64,000 bases of DNA from Gulosibacter molinativorax (GCF_003010915.2 NZ_CP028426.1:2852001-2916000), one strand, 5' to 3'; numbered from the stretch's first letter, positions 16,866 through 26,391 are shown. A program made the numbers and translations. Notes: generated by a model not told the origin, from the sequence alone.

Positions 16866-17161
16866 TCCCAGGAGCGAATGACGATCGACTCCGTCGAAAT
16901 GTGCTTACGGTCGGGCTCGGTGACGTCCGGCTCGACGAAGACTGCGGCGTCATCGCCGACGACCTCACGCACGAGCGCGCGAAGCTGCGCGAGAACCTGC
17001 GGAAGCGAGGCGAGGTCCGGCACGTTCGTGACGGCGACGCGGACGCCAGCGACTGCGATGGCTTCCTCGGCTCCTTCCACGTGGGCTGTCAGGACTTCCT
17101 CGACATAAGGACTGGTCAGCAACGCTTCACGAATCTGTGTGGCGGGGCCGGAGTTAGGCAT
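16862..17161 (-). CDS. Small protein resembling the cytoplasmic domain of CDF metal transporters
   Basis: ATG 17161 with GGGGAG just upstream gives 99 residues. The sequence runs helix-strand-helix-strand (IREALLTSPYVEEVLTAHVE, RVAVTNVPDL, LPQVLAQLRALVREVVG) and closes with AAVFVEPDV, a pattern like the C-terminal dimer domain of cation diffusion facilitators. No membrane segment is attached, so it is not a transporter. It might be a metal or regulatory binding module; the assignment is tentative. Divergent from proC. Confidence 0.5.
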   Translation of the reverse strand: MPNSGPATQIREALLTSPYVEEVLTAHVEGAEEAIAVAGVRVAVTNVPDLASLPQVLAQLRALVREVVGDDAAVFVEPDVTEPDRKHISTESIVIRSWD

Positions 17162-17258
17162 TGTGCTCCCCTCTGGGACGGTGGCTGTGCTCAAAAGCAT
17201 ACGACCTGGTTCCGAGCGCGAGCCGAACCTGTGCATTTCCCGCAAGGACCATAGACTC

Positions 17259-18140
17259 GTGACTGTGACTTCCGCAGCAGACTCCACGAATCTTCAGCCG
17301 TCGCCGCTTCCGACGATCGCGATGATCGGCACCGGCAATATGAATGGTGCCATTTTGGCGGGGCTGCTTGCGTCAGCCGTTGCGCCCGTCGAACCGGTGC
17401 GGGTCACCACGCGCTCAGCAGCGAGCGCCGAAAAGTTTGCCGGGGATGCGCGCATCCTCGCGTTCTCAACCGAGGCGGATGCGGATGCGAATCGGAAGGC
17501 GGTCGAGGGCGCCAGCATCGTCATCCTCGGCGTGAAGCCCGCCCAGATCAAGGCCGTCGCGGCGGAGATCGCGGATTCCCTGGCCTCCGACGCGGTAGTG
17601 ATGACGGTCGCCGCCGGAATCGAGACCGCGACGGTCGAGGCTCAGGTGCCTGAGGGCATCCGCGTCGTGCGCGTCATGCCGAACACGCCCGCGACCATTG
17701 GGCTGGCCACCACCGGCGTCGCCGGTGGCAAGGCGTCGGATGCGCAGGCTCTGGCGCTCGCCCGCACCATTTTCGAGTCGGTCGGCACCGTATATGAGGT
17801 GCCCGAGGAACAGATCAGTGCTGTCGGCGCAGTTGCGGGCTCCGGGCCGGCGCACGTGTACCTCCTCATTGAGCAGATGGCGGCGGCGACCGAGCGGCTC
17901 GGGCTGTCTCGCGAAGTAGCGCTCGACATCGTCGTGCGGACGTTCAAGGGGTCGATCGAGATGGTCTTGCAGGACCCGACTTTCGACGTCGTCGAGCTCC
18001 GCCGGAAGGTCACGAGCCCGAACGGCACCACCGAGCGATCAGTCGCGGTGCTGCAGGATGCGGACCTCACGGGGACATTCGAACAGGCACTGCGCGCCAA
18101 CATCGGCCGCAGCGATGAGTTCGCAGCCGAGAACCGATGA
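17259..18140 (+). CDS. proC: Pyrroline-5-carboxylate reductase
   Basis: From GTG 17259 the product is 293 residues; GTG 17265 is a possible alternative, while the ORF further upstream overlaps the divergent gene. The NADPH-binding Rossmann motif is IGTGNMNGA, and the C-terminal signature is GSGPAHVYLLIEQMAAA with VTSPNGTTE. It catalyses the last step of proline synthesis. Its stop overlaps the ATG of the J-domain gene (ATGA), indicating coupling. Confidence 0.95.
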   Translation: MTVTSAADSTNLQPSPLPTIAMIGTGNMNGAILAGLLASAVAPVEPVRVTTRSAASAEKFAGDARILAFSTEADADANRKAVEGASIVILGVKPAQIKAVAAEIADSLASDAVVMTVAAGIETATVEAQVPEGIRVVRVMPNTPATIGLATTGVAGGKASDAQALALARTIFESVGTVYEVPEEQISAVGAVAGSGPAHVYLLIEQMAAATERLGLSREVALDIVVRTFKGSIEMVLQDPTFDVVELRRKVTSPNGTTERSVAVLQDADLTGTFEQALRANIGRSDEFAAENR

Positions 18141-19642
18141 GTAGGCGGCTGAGCTTTCCGGAGAACCTCTACGACGTCCTCGGCGTAGCCCCGGCCGCAA
18201 CTGACGAGGAGATCCGGCGCGCTGGCAGGCGCAAGCAGCGCGAGACCCACCCCGACCTCGGCGGTAACGCGGCCGAATTCACGCGGGTGCGCCTCGCCGT
18301 TGAGGTGCTCGCGGATCCGCGACACCGCGCCGAACACGACGCGTGGCTCGCCACCGAGCAGGGCGTCGTCACGCCACCGCGTGCCGACGGCGTTCGTCTG
18401 CGCAATCAGCAGCGTGCGCCGCGCTCGCGGCCGTTCGAGCCACCGAAGGCGCCGACAGGCGAGGCCGGTTCGGCCGAGTCGGCCTCTCGCTCGGCCGCCG
18501 GGCGCCGCACCGCTGGCACGAGCGAACTCGCGTTCGATCGCATCCCGAAGCCCCGCGCCGACGCGCGCAAGATGGGGTGGTACCGGCGAGCCTGGCCAGA
18601 GCATCCTGATGTGTGGCCTGGCGAGAACCCGACGCCGCCCGCGCCCACGATGCGCGAGTATGCCACCGTGCTGCCGTTCGTGGTGCTGGGCTTGGTGCTG
18701 ATTGCATCGCAGGTCATCCCGAGCTCGCCGATGGCGGCACCGTGGTGGCCGGCAACCGCGGCGCTGTGGCTGCTCGGCCTCGTGTGGATCGTGCTGCGGG
18801 CAACCGGGCGGTATCCCGCGATCACGCGCATTCTCTACTGGGCCAATCTCGCGGTCATCGCGCTCGGCGCGGCGGCGCTCTTCCTCATCGCGATGATGCG
18901 CATCTTCGATTCGGGCGACGGCGCGCTGTTGCTGACCATTCGCGCGATCGTCGCGTTGGCCGGCGTTGCGCTCGCCGCGCTTGCGTGGTGGGGCCTCGAC
19001 CCTCGAGCTCGCCGGATGGACTTCGAGCGGCTGCTGGCCGACCTCGCAAACGAGTCGGCACCGCCCGCCGACTCGGATCAGTGGGTTTGGGGCGAGCCCG
19101 GTGCCACGGCCATGACGCATTCGGCTCCCGGAGTGAACGCGGTGCGTCGCATGTACGCCGAGCAGATCGTCGGTGAGCAGCTTCGTGTGCTTGAGCGGAT
19201 GCCCGGCGTCCGGATCGTCCACGGGCTGAGGCTTCCCGGCGGCGACCCGAATGTCGCTACGATTTCCCACGCGGTACTCGCCGGTCGTCGGCTCGCGGTG
19301 ATCGACTCGGTGCTGTGGCGGGCCGGACAGTACGGCATCGACGCGCGCGGCCAAATCTGCTGCAACAACGTTCCACTTCCCGCCACGGCACAGGAATTCC
19401 CGCACCGCGTCGAACGGCTCTTTGAGTACTTCGGCGACGTCGCTGAGGTCCGCGGCTGGCTCACCGTGGTGCCGGAATCATCCGGCGATTTTTCGATCGA
19501 TTATGCGCGCACTTGGCGCCGCGTCCGCCCGGCCTCCGTCGAGTCGCTGCTGCGCGAGACGGGGGACTGGCTCGCCGAGGACGGCGCGGAAGTCGACCGC
19601 CTTCTGCTGCGTGACCTGCTCGAGCTGCGCGTCGAGCCCTAA
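18137..19642 (+). CDS. J-domain membrane protein with a NERD-like C-terminal domain
   Basis: 501 residues, start overlapping the proC stop. Residues 10-70 are a DnaJ domain with intact HPD (38-40), which stimulates Hsp70 ATPase. A Pro/Arg-rich linker (80-170) leads to four predicted membrane helices (about 176-194, 203-221, 232-254 and 268-285). Residues about 338-450 resemble the nuclease-related NERD domain: GEQLRVLERMPGVRIVHGLR, then RLAVIDSVLWRAGQYG. The Asp that usually follows Asn/Ile in NERD proteins is not clear, so catalysis is doubtful. The combination could tether DnaK to the membrane. Function unknown. Confidence 0.65.
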   Translation: MSRRLSFPENLYDVLGVAPAATDEEIRRAGRRKQRETHPDLGGNAAEFTRVRLAVEVLADPRHRAEHDAWLATEQGVVTPPRADGVRLRNQQRAPRSRPFEPPKAPTGEAGSAESASRSAAGRRTAGTSELAFDRIPKPRADARKMGWYRRAWPEHPDVWPGENPTPPAPTMREYATVLPFVVLGLVLIASQVIPSSPMAAPWWPATAALWLLGLVWIVLRATGRYPAITRILYWANLAVIALGAAALFLIAMMRIFDSGDGALLLTIRAIVALAGVALAALAWWGLDPRARRMDFERLLADLANESAPPADSDQWVWGEPGATAMTHSAPGVNAVRRMYAEQIVGEQLRVLERMPGVRIVHGLRLPGGDPNVATISHAVLAGRRLAVIDSVLWRAGQYGIDARGQICCNNVPLPATAQEFPHRVERLFEYFGDVAEVRGWLTVVPESSGDFSIDYARTWRRVRPASVESLLRETGDWLAEDGAEVDRLLLRDLLELRVEP

Positions 19643-19670
19643 CCTCGAGCCCTAACGTTTGGAGCGTGCC

Positions 19671-21089
19671 ATGAGCGATGATGCTCTGAGCCTTCGCGAC
19701 CTCGTCGCGACCGCGAGTCTCGAGACCGAGGTGCTGGCCGGCGACGGCGGGCTGTGGCGCAGTGTCCTTTGGGCCCACAGCTGCGAGCTACCGGAGCCGT
19801 GGCGCTGGCTGGGGCCGAACGAGCTGCTGATGACCGTCGGTCTCTGCGTCCCCGAGGCGGTGGATGCGCAGGTCGAGTTCGTGCGCTCGCTCGCGGATGC
19901 GGGGCTCGCGGGCCTCATGCTCGGTCGCCACGAGACGTGCCCGACGATCTCGGATGCGATGCTCGCGGAGGCCGATCGGCTCGACTTTCCCGTGCTCGCC
20001 ACCGCACCCGAGATTCCGTTCGCCGCGGTGTCCCGACACATCGCCGCGGCGAGCAGCACGCGGCAGACGATGGAGGTGCTGAGCCTCGCCAAGCTATACA
20101 GCCTCGCGGCAGAATCGAGCGAGAATCTCGCTGAGTTCACGGTATCCGTCTCGAAACTCCTGCGGATCGGCATCCGCGTGACCGATGACTTGACCTCGAG
20201 GCCGCTCGTCGAGCACCCCGGGCCGTTTGGCGGGAACGCAACCAACGTGCGGTCGCACGACTACCCGCTGCGCGCATCCGAACCGGCGACCCTCACCGTC
20301 GAAGAAGCCGAGGGCGAAGACCTCAGCTCGCTCGTGCTCGTGCACATCATGAAGCTGTTCGAACTGAGTGCCGACCGGGTGTATGCGCGCAGCCGATTCG
20401 CGTCGCAGCGGCGGTCGCTGCTGCTCGAGGGGTTGCTGCGCGGGTCGCATGACGAGGCGATCGAGACGTATCTCAAAGAGTCGCGCCTCGCCGAGGGCTA
20501 TCGTGCCGTCGCCGTCAGCGGTGAGGATTTTCGGAAGGTGAGCCTCGGGCTGTCGCTGGCGGGCATGCCAGTTCTGGCGGCGAAGCGGGGCGACGCAGGC
20601 CTGGTACTCGCGCGGCACGAGGTGTTCGCGGAGGTCCGGGGCCTCCTCGCCGAGCTCGAGGTTTCGGCCGGAGTCTCGGCCACCTTCTCGGACCCGCGCG
20701 ATGTCTCCACCGCGGCGTCGCAGGCGGCCGAGGCCCGGAGCCACGCGGCTGGCGAGGGGCTGTGGCATGAATACCGCGGCGTGCCGCTGTCCGTGCTCGC
20801 GCGCTCGTATGACGAGGCCGCCGAGATCGTCGAGCGGGTGCTCGGCGAGCTCGGCTCGGATGCGCCGAAGTCACGAGACCTCCGCGAGACGCTCTTCACC
20901 TACCTGCGCCACGACCGAAGCTGGAATGCCGCAGCTAGCGAGTTGGGCATCCACCGACAGACCCTCGCTTACCGCATCAAGAAGATCGAGGCGGCCACGG
21001 GGCTCTCGCTCACGGACACCGCCGACCTCGCGGCCCTCTGGATCGCCTATCGAGCCTGGGTACTCATCCACGATGGGACAGACGTCTAG
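19671..21089 (+). CDS. PucR-family transcriptional regulator
   Basis: ATG 19671 has a GGAG eight bases upstream and gives 472 residues. The N-terminal PucR domain (about 6-125: LSLRDLVATASLETEVLAGD, later LPEPWRWLGPNELLMT) binds a ligand. The C-terminal PucR HTH (about 405-470) contains TYLRHDRSWNAAASELGIHR and QTLAYRIKKIE. The family activates purine, amino-acid or amine catabolic genes. The flavin oxidase gene starts 120 bases downstream on the same strand, so the amine-oxidation cluster is the likely target. Confidence 0.9.
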   Translation: MSDDALSLRDLVATASLETEVLAGDGGLWRSVLWAHSCELPEPWRWLGPNELLMTVGLCVPEAVDAQVEFVRSLADAGLAGLMLGRHETCPTISDAMLAEADRLDFPVLATAPEIPFAAVSRHIAAASSTRQTMEVLSLAKLYSLAAESSENLAEFTVSVSKLLRIGIRVTDDLTSRPLVEHPGPFGGNATNVRSHDYPLRASEPATLTVEEAEGEDLSSLVLVHIMKLFELSADRVYARSRFASQRRSLLLEGLLRGSHDEAIETYLKESRLAEGYRAVAVSGEDFRKVSLGLSLAGMPVLAAKRGDAGLVLARHEVFAEVRGLLAELEVSAGVSATFSDPRDVSTAASQAAEARSHAAGEGLWHEYRGVPLSVLARSYDEAAEIVERVLGELGSDAPKSRDLRETLFTYLRHDRSWNAAASELGIHRQTLAYRIKKIEAATGLSLTDTADLAALWIAYRAWVLIHDGTDV

Positions 21090-21210
21090 TCCTCGGTGGA
21101 TTTTTAGACGGCGGTACGATCGCCCGATTTCGAGAACCTGCCTAGGCTACGAACGTATGCCGCGCCGTCGGGCGCGCATTTCAATGTCGAAATGTGAGGG
21201 GGAGCATCGG

Positions 21211-22617
21211 ATGTCGCAGGACGTAAGGGTCGCGCCAGGGTTTATCAACGGCGACGTGTCGTTCTGGATGCGCGATATCGGATTGCCGACGCAGCGCGCG
21301 TCGCTCGCGGGCGATATCGAGGTCGATGTCGCGATCGTGGGCGGCGGGCTGACCGGGCTGTGGACGGCCTACTACCTGACGAAGGCCCAGCCGGAACTTG
21401 AGATCGCCATTGTCGAGAAGTACTTCGCGGGGTTTGGCGCCTCGGGGCGCAACGGCGGTTGGATGAGCGCGGAGCCAGCCGGGCAGTTCCGTCGCTATGC
21501 CGCGGCGCACGGCGCGGAATCCGCGCGGGCCATGCAGCGGGAGATGTTTACGGCCGTGGACGAGGTCGTAACGGTGGCCCAGCAGGAAGGCTTCGCCGAG
21601 GACCTCGTGAAGGATGGGCTCATCCACGTCGCGACGAACGGCCCGCAGCTTGCTCGGGCCCGCGCGCACCTCGACGAGCTGCGCGAGCAGGGCTGGGGCA
21701 AGGACGATGTGTTCGAGCTCGGGGTCGACGATCTGCGCGAGCGGGTGAACGTGCACGGCATGCGCGGCGGGTACTGGACCCCGCACTGCGCGCGCGTGCA
21801 TCCCGCCAAGTTCACGCGCGGTCTTGCCGCGGTTGTCGAGGCACTTGGGGTCACGATTTACGAGGGCACGACCGCGGAGTCGATCGCTCCGCGCGCGGTT
21901 CGGACCGATCACGGCACCGTTCGCGCGAAGTACGTCGTGCAGGCACTCGAGGGCTACACTCACTCGCTGCCTAGGCAGGAGCGCCGACTGCTGCCGATGA
22001 ACAGCAGCATGATCGTGACTGAACGGCTGACCGAGCAGCAGCTGGATGCGATTGGCTGGCGCGGCGCGGAACTGGTGGGCGACATGGCGCACGGCTTTAC
22101 GTACATGCAGCGCACCGCGGACGGCCGCGTCGCCCTCGGCGGCCGAGCCGTTCCCTACGACTTCAACTCGAGCTTCGACGAGCGCGGTCGCACGGCCGAT
22201 CGATCGGTGGGGATGCTCTCGAAGCGGCTCGGCGAGGTTTTCCCAGCGCTGCGGAATGTGCAGATCGACCACTCGTGGTCGGGTGTCCTCGGCGTTCCGC
22301 GGGACTGGTGTGCCGCCGTGAACTTCGATCGAGACGCGGGCATCCTCTCGGCCGGCGGCTACGTGGGCCACGGGCTCAGCGGCACGAACCTCGCGGCCCG
22401 CACGCTGCGCGACCTCATCCTGGGCGAGCAGACCGACCTCGTGCGGTTGCCCTGGGTTGGTCGCACCGCGCGCAACTGGGAGCCGGAGCCGCTGCGCTGG
22501 ATCGGCGCGACCGCGCTCTACGCGGTCTACCGCGCCGCCGACGGCCGCGAAAACCACAGCCAGAGTGGCAAGACCGACGTCCTGGCCCGCGCTGCGAATG
22601 TCATCAGCGGGCGCTGA
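21211..22617 (+). CDS. FAD-dependent amine oxidoreductase (DAO family, PuuB-like)
   Basis: ATG 21211 with GAGGGGGAG upstream; 468 residues. FAD is bound by the VDVAIVGGGLTGLWTAYYL segment (GGGLTG at 44-49), with FGASGRNGG as the second FAD contact typical of gamma-glutamylputrescine or glycine oxidases. C-terminal GGYVGHGLSGTNLAART completes the FAD site. It oxidises an amine to an aldehyde with release of ammonia; the substrate is inferred as a polyamine derivative from the neighbouring amine oxidase and semialdehyde dehydrogenase. Confidence 0.85.
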   Translation: MSQDVRVAPGFINGDVSFWMRDIGLPTQRASLAGDIEVDVAIVGGGLTGLWTAYYLTKAQPELEIAIVEKYFAGFGASGRNGGWMSAEPAGQFRRYAAAHGAESARAMQREMFTAVDEVVTVAQQEGFAEDLVKDGLIHVATNGPQLARARAHLDELREQGWGKDDVFELGVDDLRERVNVHGMRGGYWTPHCARVHPAKFTRGLAAVVEALGVTIYEGTTAESIAPRAVRTDHGTVRAKYVVQALEGYTHSLPRQERRLLPMNSSMIVTERLTEQQLDAIGWRGAELVGDMAHGFTYMQRTADGRVALGGRAVPYDFNSSFDERGRTADRSVGMLSKRLGEVFPALRNVQIDHSWSGVLGVPRDWCAAVNFDRDAGILSAGGYVGHGLSGTNLAARTLRDLILGEQTDLVRLPWVGRTARNWEPEPLRWIGATALYAVYRAADGRENHSQSGKTDVLARAANVISGR

Positions 22618-22636
22618 GACGCGCACTACTAGCCGC

Positions 22637-22795
22637 GGTGTGCCTCCATTGCCGATAACGCTCGACCTTGTCGGCATTCCGGCAGGGTAAGGCCCTACCA
22701 GCAAGGTGTGGATGCGCCCACGACATCAGCAGCGTGCATCCATTGCCGAAAACGCTAGCTCTTGCCCGAACTCCGGCATGGCCAAGTACTACGCA
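22637..22795. repeat. Two copies of a dispersed ~42-bp repeat, family B
   Basis: Two direct units begin CCATTGCCGATAACGCTC (about 22645) and CCATTGCCGAAAACGCTAGC (about 22739) and end with CCGGCAGGG and CCGGCATGG. The same unit recurs between the semialdehyde dehydrogenase and mtnN genes at 26440-26646. This gap of about 280 bases also has to hold the promoter of the next oxidase gene. Confidence 0.65.
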
Positions 22796-22899
22796 CAAGT
22801 GTGAGCGCTAGGGGCACACCTGCATTCCGAACCAAACCCAATCCAATCCATCAGAACCATCTCGAATCGTCGAGATTCACGTTGACAAAGGAGTCACCA

Positions 22900-24216
22900 A
22901 TGTCGAAGCCAATCCAATCGACCGAGACCGTGGACGTCGTAGTAGTCGGTGCTGGGTTTGCGGGGGCCATCGCCGCTCGCGATTCCACCGAAGCGGGACA
23001 CACCGTAGTCGTGCTGGAGGGCCGCGACCGCGTCTCGGGCCGCACGTGGTACCGCAAATTTGAAGGAAAAGAGCAGTGGATCGAAGTCGGCGGCACCTGG
23101 GTCGCGCCGAGCCAGCAGCCGCACGTCAAGACCGAGGTCGAGCGCTACGGTATTGAACTGTTCCAGAGCCCCGAGCCGCGCGCATTCGCTTGGGGCATCG
23201 ACGGAGAAATGTCGAATGCGGCATTCCCGATCCCGGCCGCCGAATGGCCGGCACTCGAACGAGCCGTGGCGCGAATTGATCAGGATGCTGACCGCATCCG
23301 TCTCTACGAGGAACCACTCGGCCAGGAAGGCCTTGATGACCTCGACATCCCGTTCACCGAGTATGTCGACACGCTCGGACTCGCACCCAAGTCGCGAGAC
23401 TTCATCCTCGCCTGGCCCGCATTCTATTTCGGTGCCTATCCGGAAAAGCTCTCTGCCCTGCACGTGATCTCGTGGGTGACCGCGTTTGGCAGCTGTACCG
23501 GCTGGTTCACGCTTCTCACCGACAAGTTCGTCGGCGGCACTACCGGATTCGTCGAGCGGATCCTTGCCGACGCGGGCGCGGACGTTCGCCTGAACACCGC
23601 CGTCGCAAGCATCGACGATGAGGGTGAGCAAGTGCGCGTAACCACCCGCTCCGGCGAAGAAATTCTCGCGAAGTCGGTGATCGTTACCGCACCTATCAAC
23701 GCGTGGAACACCATCCAGTTCACGCCCGAGCTTCCGACGGCGTACCGCGCAATGGGCGAGGAAAAGCAGGCTGGCGAATCGGTCAAGGTGTGGGTGCTGG
23801 TGCCCGCACTCGAGACGGACTTCTACGGCGTTGGTCTGCACACCACATTCAAGTGGATCGCCTCGGAGTACACGACCGAGGACGGCACCTATCTATGTGC
23901 GTTCGCGAGTGCCGAGAAGGACCTCGACGCGACCGACCCGGACGCGGTCGAAGCGGCCGTACGCGAGTTCTTGCCGGATGCGAAGGTACTGGCGAGCGAC
24001 ACTCATGACTGGAACAACGATGAGTTCTCGCAGGGTACCTGGATGGCCTACCGTCCGGGGCAAGTCATGGAGTACTCGGCCGGACTGCAGGTGCCGCACG
24101 GGCGTATCCACTTCGCAAACTCTGACCTTGCCTCCGGCTGGGCGGGCTGGATCGACGGAGCGATCGAGTCGGGGTTGCGAGCGGCAAAGCAATCCAACGA
24201 TCTGCTCGGTAAGTAA
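22900..24216 (+). CDS. Flavin monoamine oxidase family protein
   Basis: AAAGGAG lies eight bases before ATG 22900; 438 residues. FAD motif GAGFAG at 17-22, followed by VVLEGRDRVSGRTW, the second FAD signature of MAO-type oxidases. The C-terminal block LASGWAGWIDGAIESGLRAA matches the flavin-covering end of putrescine oxidase-like proteins. It oxidises a primary amine with oxygen to aldehyde, ammonia and peroxide. The neighbours suggest putrescine or a related polyamine as substrate; this is not proven by sequence. Confidence 0.9.
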   Translation: MSKPIQSTETVDVVVVGAGFAGAIAARDSTEAGHTVVVLEGRDRVSGRTWYRKFEGKEQWIEVGGTWVAPSQQPHVKTEVERYGIELFQSPEPRAFAWGIDGEMSNAAFPIPAAEWPALERAVARIDQDADRIRLYEEPLGQEGLDDLDIPFTEYVDTLGLAPKSRDFILAWPAFYFGAYPEKLSALHVISWVTAFGSCTGWFTLLTDKFVGGTTGFVERILADAGADVRLNTAVASIDDEGEQVRVTTRSGEEILAKSVIVTAPINAWNTIQFTPELPTAYRAMGEEKQAGESVKVWVLVPALETDFYGVGLHTTFKWIASEYTTEDGTYLCAFASAEKDLDATDPDAVEAAVREFLPDAKVLASDTHDWNNDEFSQGTWMAYRPGQVMEYSAGLQVPHGRIHFANSDLASGWAGWIDGAIESGLRAAKQSNDLLGK

Positions 24217-24242
24217 TAAGGGCGAGTCCTTAGACTGGCGCG

Positions 24243-24914
24243 ATGACCTCGATAGTCCGACCCCGCATCCTGATTGTTGTGGCGCATCCGGTGCGCGACT
24301 CGCACACGTGGCGCGTCGCCGGGACACTGCGCGAATTGCTCGGCGAGCGAGGCGCGAGCGTGGAGATCGCGGACCTGCACGGGGAAGAGTTCAATCCGGT
24401 AATCACCGCGGAAGACCTCGCGCACTACGCGGGAGAGGGGCGGGCGTCGGTCGATATCGTGCGCGAGCACGAGCGCCTGTCGAGGCAGGACGCGGTGATC
24501 ATGCTGTCGCCGATGTATTGGTGGACGGTGTCGGCGATGCTCAAGGGCTGGATCGACCGCGTGTTTACCAATGGCTGGGCCTTCGGGCACGGCGCAGCCG
24601 CTGGCACGAAAGCGGAGCTGCCGTTTTCCCGAGGCGGGTTCGTCCTACTGACTTCGGGCTCGGTCGCGGACCTCGACCGCCACGGATACAGCTCCGCCGC
24701 AGCGGCCCAGCTGCCATACGGGGTGCTCAGCTACTGTGGCCGACCGGACTCCCCACTACTGTTCCTCGAAGAGTCAGAGGCCGAACTTACCCCCGAGAAG
24801 GCGGCCCACTGGCGCGGTCAGCTCGAGGGATTTCTCGACGAACTCGCGAGCGAAAACCTGGCCATCCGAGCGCTGTCACCCAGCACAACTTCATGCCCCA
24901 TCGATAGTCACTAG
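24243..24914 (+). CDS. NAD(P)H oxidoreductase, flavodoxin-like fold
   Basis: 223 residues. The N-terminus ILIVVAHPVRDSHTWRVA is the FMN-binding opening of the NQO1/KefF/MdaB family, and LSPMYWWTVSAMLKGWIDRV is the second family signature. It reduces quinones or related electrophiles with NAD(P)H. It begins 27 bases after the amine oxidase gene, so co-transcription is likely; it may detoxify quinone or aldehyde by-products, which is an inference. Confidence 0.85.
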   Translation: MTSIVRPRILIVVAHPVRDSHTWRVAGTLRELLGERGASVEIADLHGEEFNPVITAEDLAHYAGEGRASVDIVREHERLSRQDAVIMLSPMYWWTVSAMLKGWIDRVFTNGWAFGHGAAAGTKAELPFSRGGFVLLTSGSVADLDRHGYSSAAAAQLPYGVLSYCGRPDSPLLFLEESEAELTPEKAAHWRGQLEGFLDELASENLAIRALSPSTTSCPIDSH

Positions 24915-25018
24915 CACAACCCAATACACAAGCGGGCACTCTAGGTTTGAGGAGAGTGCCAAGTACACGAGCGCGGGCAACACCCGCGCTGCAACGAAGC
25001 GAAATCAGGAGAACATCA

Positions 25019-26377
25019 ATGACGACGTTTGCAGTCATCAACCCGGCAACCGGCGAGACGATCAAGGAATACCCGACCGCGACCTCCGAAGAGATCCAGG
25101 CGGGCATCGCATCCGCCCAGGATGCGTACCAGAACTGGGCACGCAAGACCACCGTTGCGGAGCGCGCGGCACTCGCGCAGCGCGCCGCCGAGCTGTTTTA
25201 CGAGCGCCAGGACGAGCTCGGCGCGATCATCAACCGCGAGATGGGCAAGCCCCTCGACCAGTCGGTAGGCGAGGCAGAGTTCTCGGGCGACATCACCGCC
25301 GCGTTTGCGAAGAACGCTGAGAAGTGGCTGGCGGATGAGCCGCTCGAGGTCGAGGACGGCCTGAAGTCGTTCTTCCGCTACCAGGGCACCGGCGTGATCC
25401 TCGGCATCATGCCGTGGAACTACCCGTACTACCAGGTCGCCCGCTTCGCGGTGCCGAACCTCATCCTCGGTAACACGATCATCCTCAAGCACGCCGCGCA
25501 GTGCCCCGAGTCGGCCCTCGCGCTCGAGCAGCTGTTCCTCGACGCAGGCTTCCCGAAGGGCGCCTACGTGAACGTTTTCGCGACGCACGAGCAGATCTCG
25601 GACATCATCGCGGACGACCGCGTCCAGGGCGTCTCGCTCACCGGTTCGGAGCGTGCCGGCGCGATCGTCGCCGAGCAGGCCGGCCGCGCGCTGAAGAAGT
25701 GCGTGCTCGAGCTTGGCGGCTCGGATGTCTTCCTCGTCCTCGACACGGATGACCTCGACCACGCGGTCGAGCACGCCGTTGGCGGTCGCATGGAGAACAC
25801 TGGCCAGGCCTGCAACGGTTCGAAGCGCATCGTCGTCATGGACAAGTACTTCGACGAGTTCTCGCAGAAGTTCAACGCCGCGATCGGCGGCCAGTCGTAC
25901 TCTGACGGTGACTTCGGCCCGATGTCCTCGGACGGCGCGACCAAGACCCTCACGAGCCAGGTCGAGGACGCCATCAAGCAGGGCGCCCAGATCGCGGTCG
26001 GCAACAACACCCCCGACGGCAACGTCTACACGCCGACCGTGCTGACCAACATCACCCCGGCGATGGACGTCTACAGCCAGGAGCTGTTCGGACCGGTCGC
26101 GCAGCTCTATAAGGTCTCGAGCGACGAGGAAGCGATCGACCTCGCAAACTCCTCGCCGTACGGCCTCGGCTCTGTCGTCATCTGCGATGACCTCGAGCGC
26201 GCCGAGCAGGTCGGCAACCAGCTCGACGTTGGCATGGTCTTCATCGGCGCCTCCGGCCTCGAGGGCGCGGATGTGCCCTTCGGTGGCGTGAAGAAGTCGG
26301 GCTACGGTCGTGAGCTTGGCCGCGTCGGCATGCTCGAGTTCGCGAACAAGAAGCTCTTCCGCTTCGCCGCGAAGTAG
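25019..26377 (+). CDS. NAD-dependent succinate-semialdehyde dehydrogenase, Sad/YneI type
   Basis: ATG 25019; 452 residues. It resembles E. coli Sad throughout: MPWNYPYYQV, TGSERAG (cofactor loop), catalytic Glu231 in LELGGSD and nucleophile Cys265 in NTGQACNGSKR. It oxidises succinate semialdehyde to succinate, the last step of putrescine/GABA breakdown into the TCA cycle. Placement after the two flavin amine oxidases supports this. A strong terminator follows 15 bases after the stop. Confidence 0.9.
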   Translation: MTTFAVINPATGETIKEYPTATSEEIQAGIASAQDAYQNWARKTTVAERAALAQRAAELFYERQDELGAIINREMGKPLDQSVGEAEFSGDITAAFAKNAEKWLADEPLEVEDGLKSFFRYQGTGVILGIMPWNYPYYQVARFAVPNLILGNTIILKHAAQCPESALALEQLFLDAGFPKGAYVNVFATHEQISDIIADDRVQGVSLTGSERAGAIVAEQAGRALKKCVLELGGSDVFLVLDTDDLDHAVEHAVGGRMENTGQACNGSKRIVVMDKYFDEFSQKFNAAIGGQSYSDGDFGPMSSDGATKTLTSQVEDAIKQGAQIAVGNNTPDGNVYTPTVLTNITPAMDVYSQELFGPVAQLYKVSSDEEAIDLANSSPYGLGSVVICDDLERAEQVGNQLDVGMVFIGASGLEGADVPFGGVKKSGYGRELGRVGMLEFANKKLFRFAAK

Positions 26378-26391
26378 TCGCGTAACGCTTG

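Noticed and set aside
17642..19405. Minus-strand frame of 587 codons opposite proC and the J-domain gene
   Set aside because: Both opposite genes have clear motifs and good starts; this frame has none and is a by-product of high GC at third positions.
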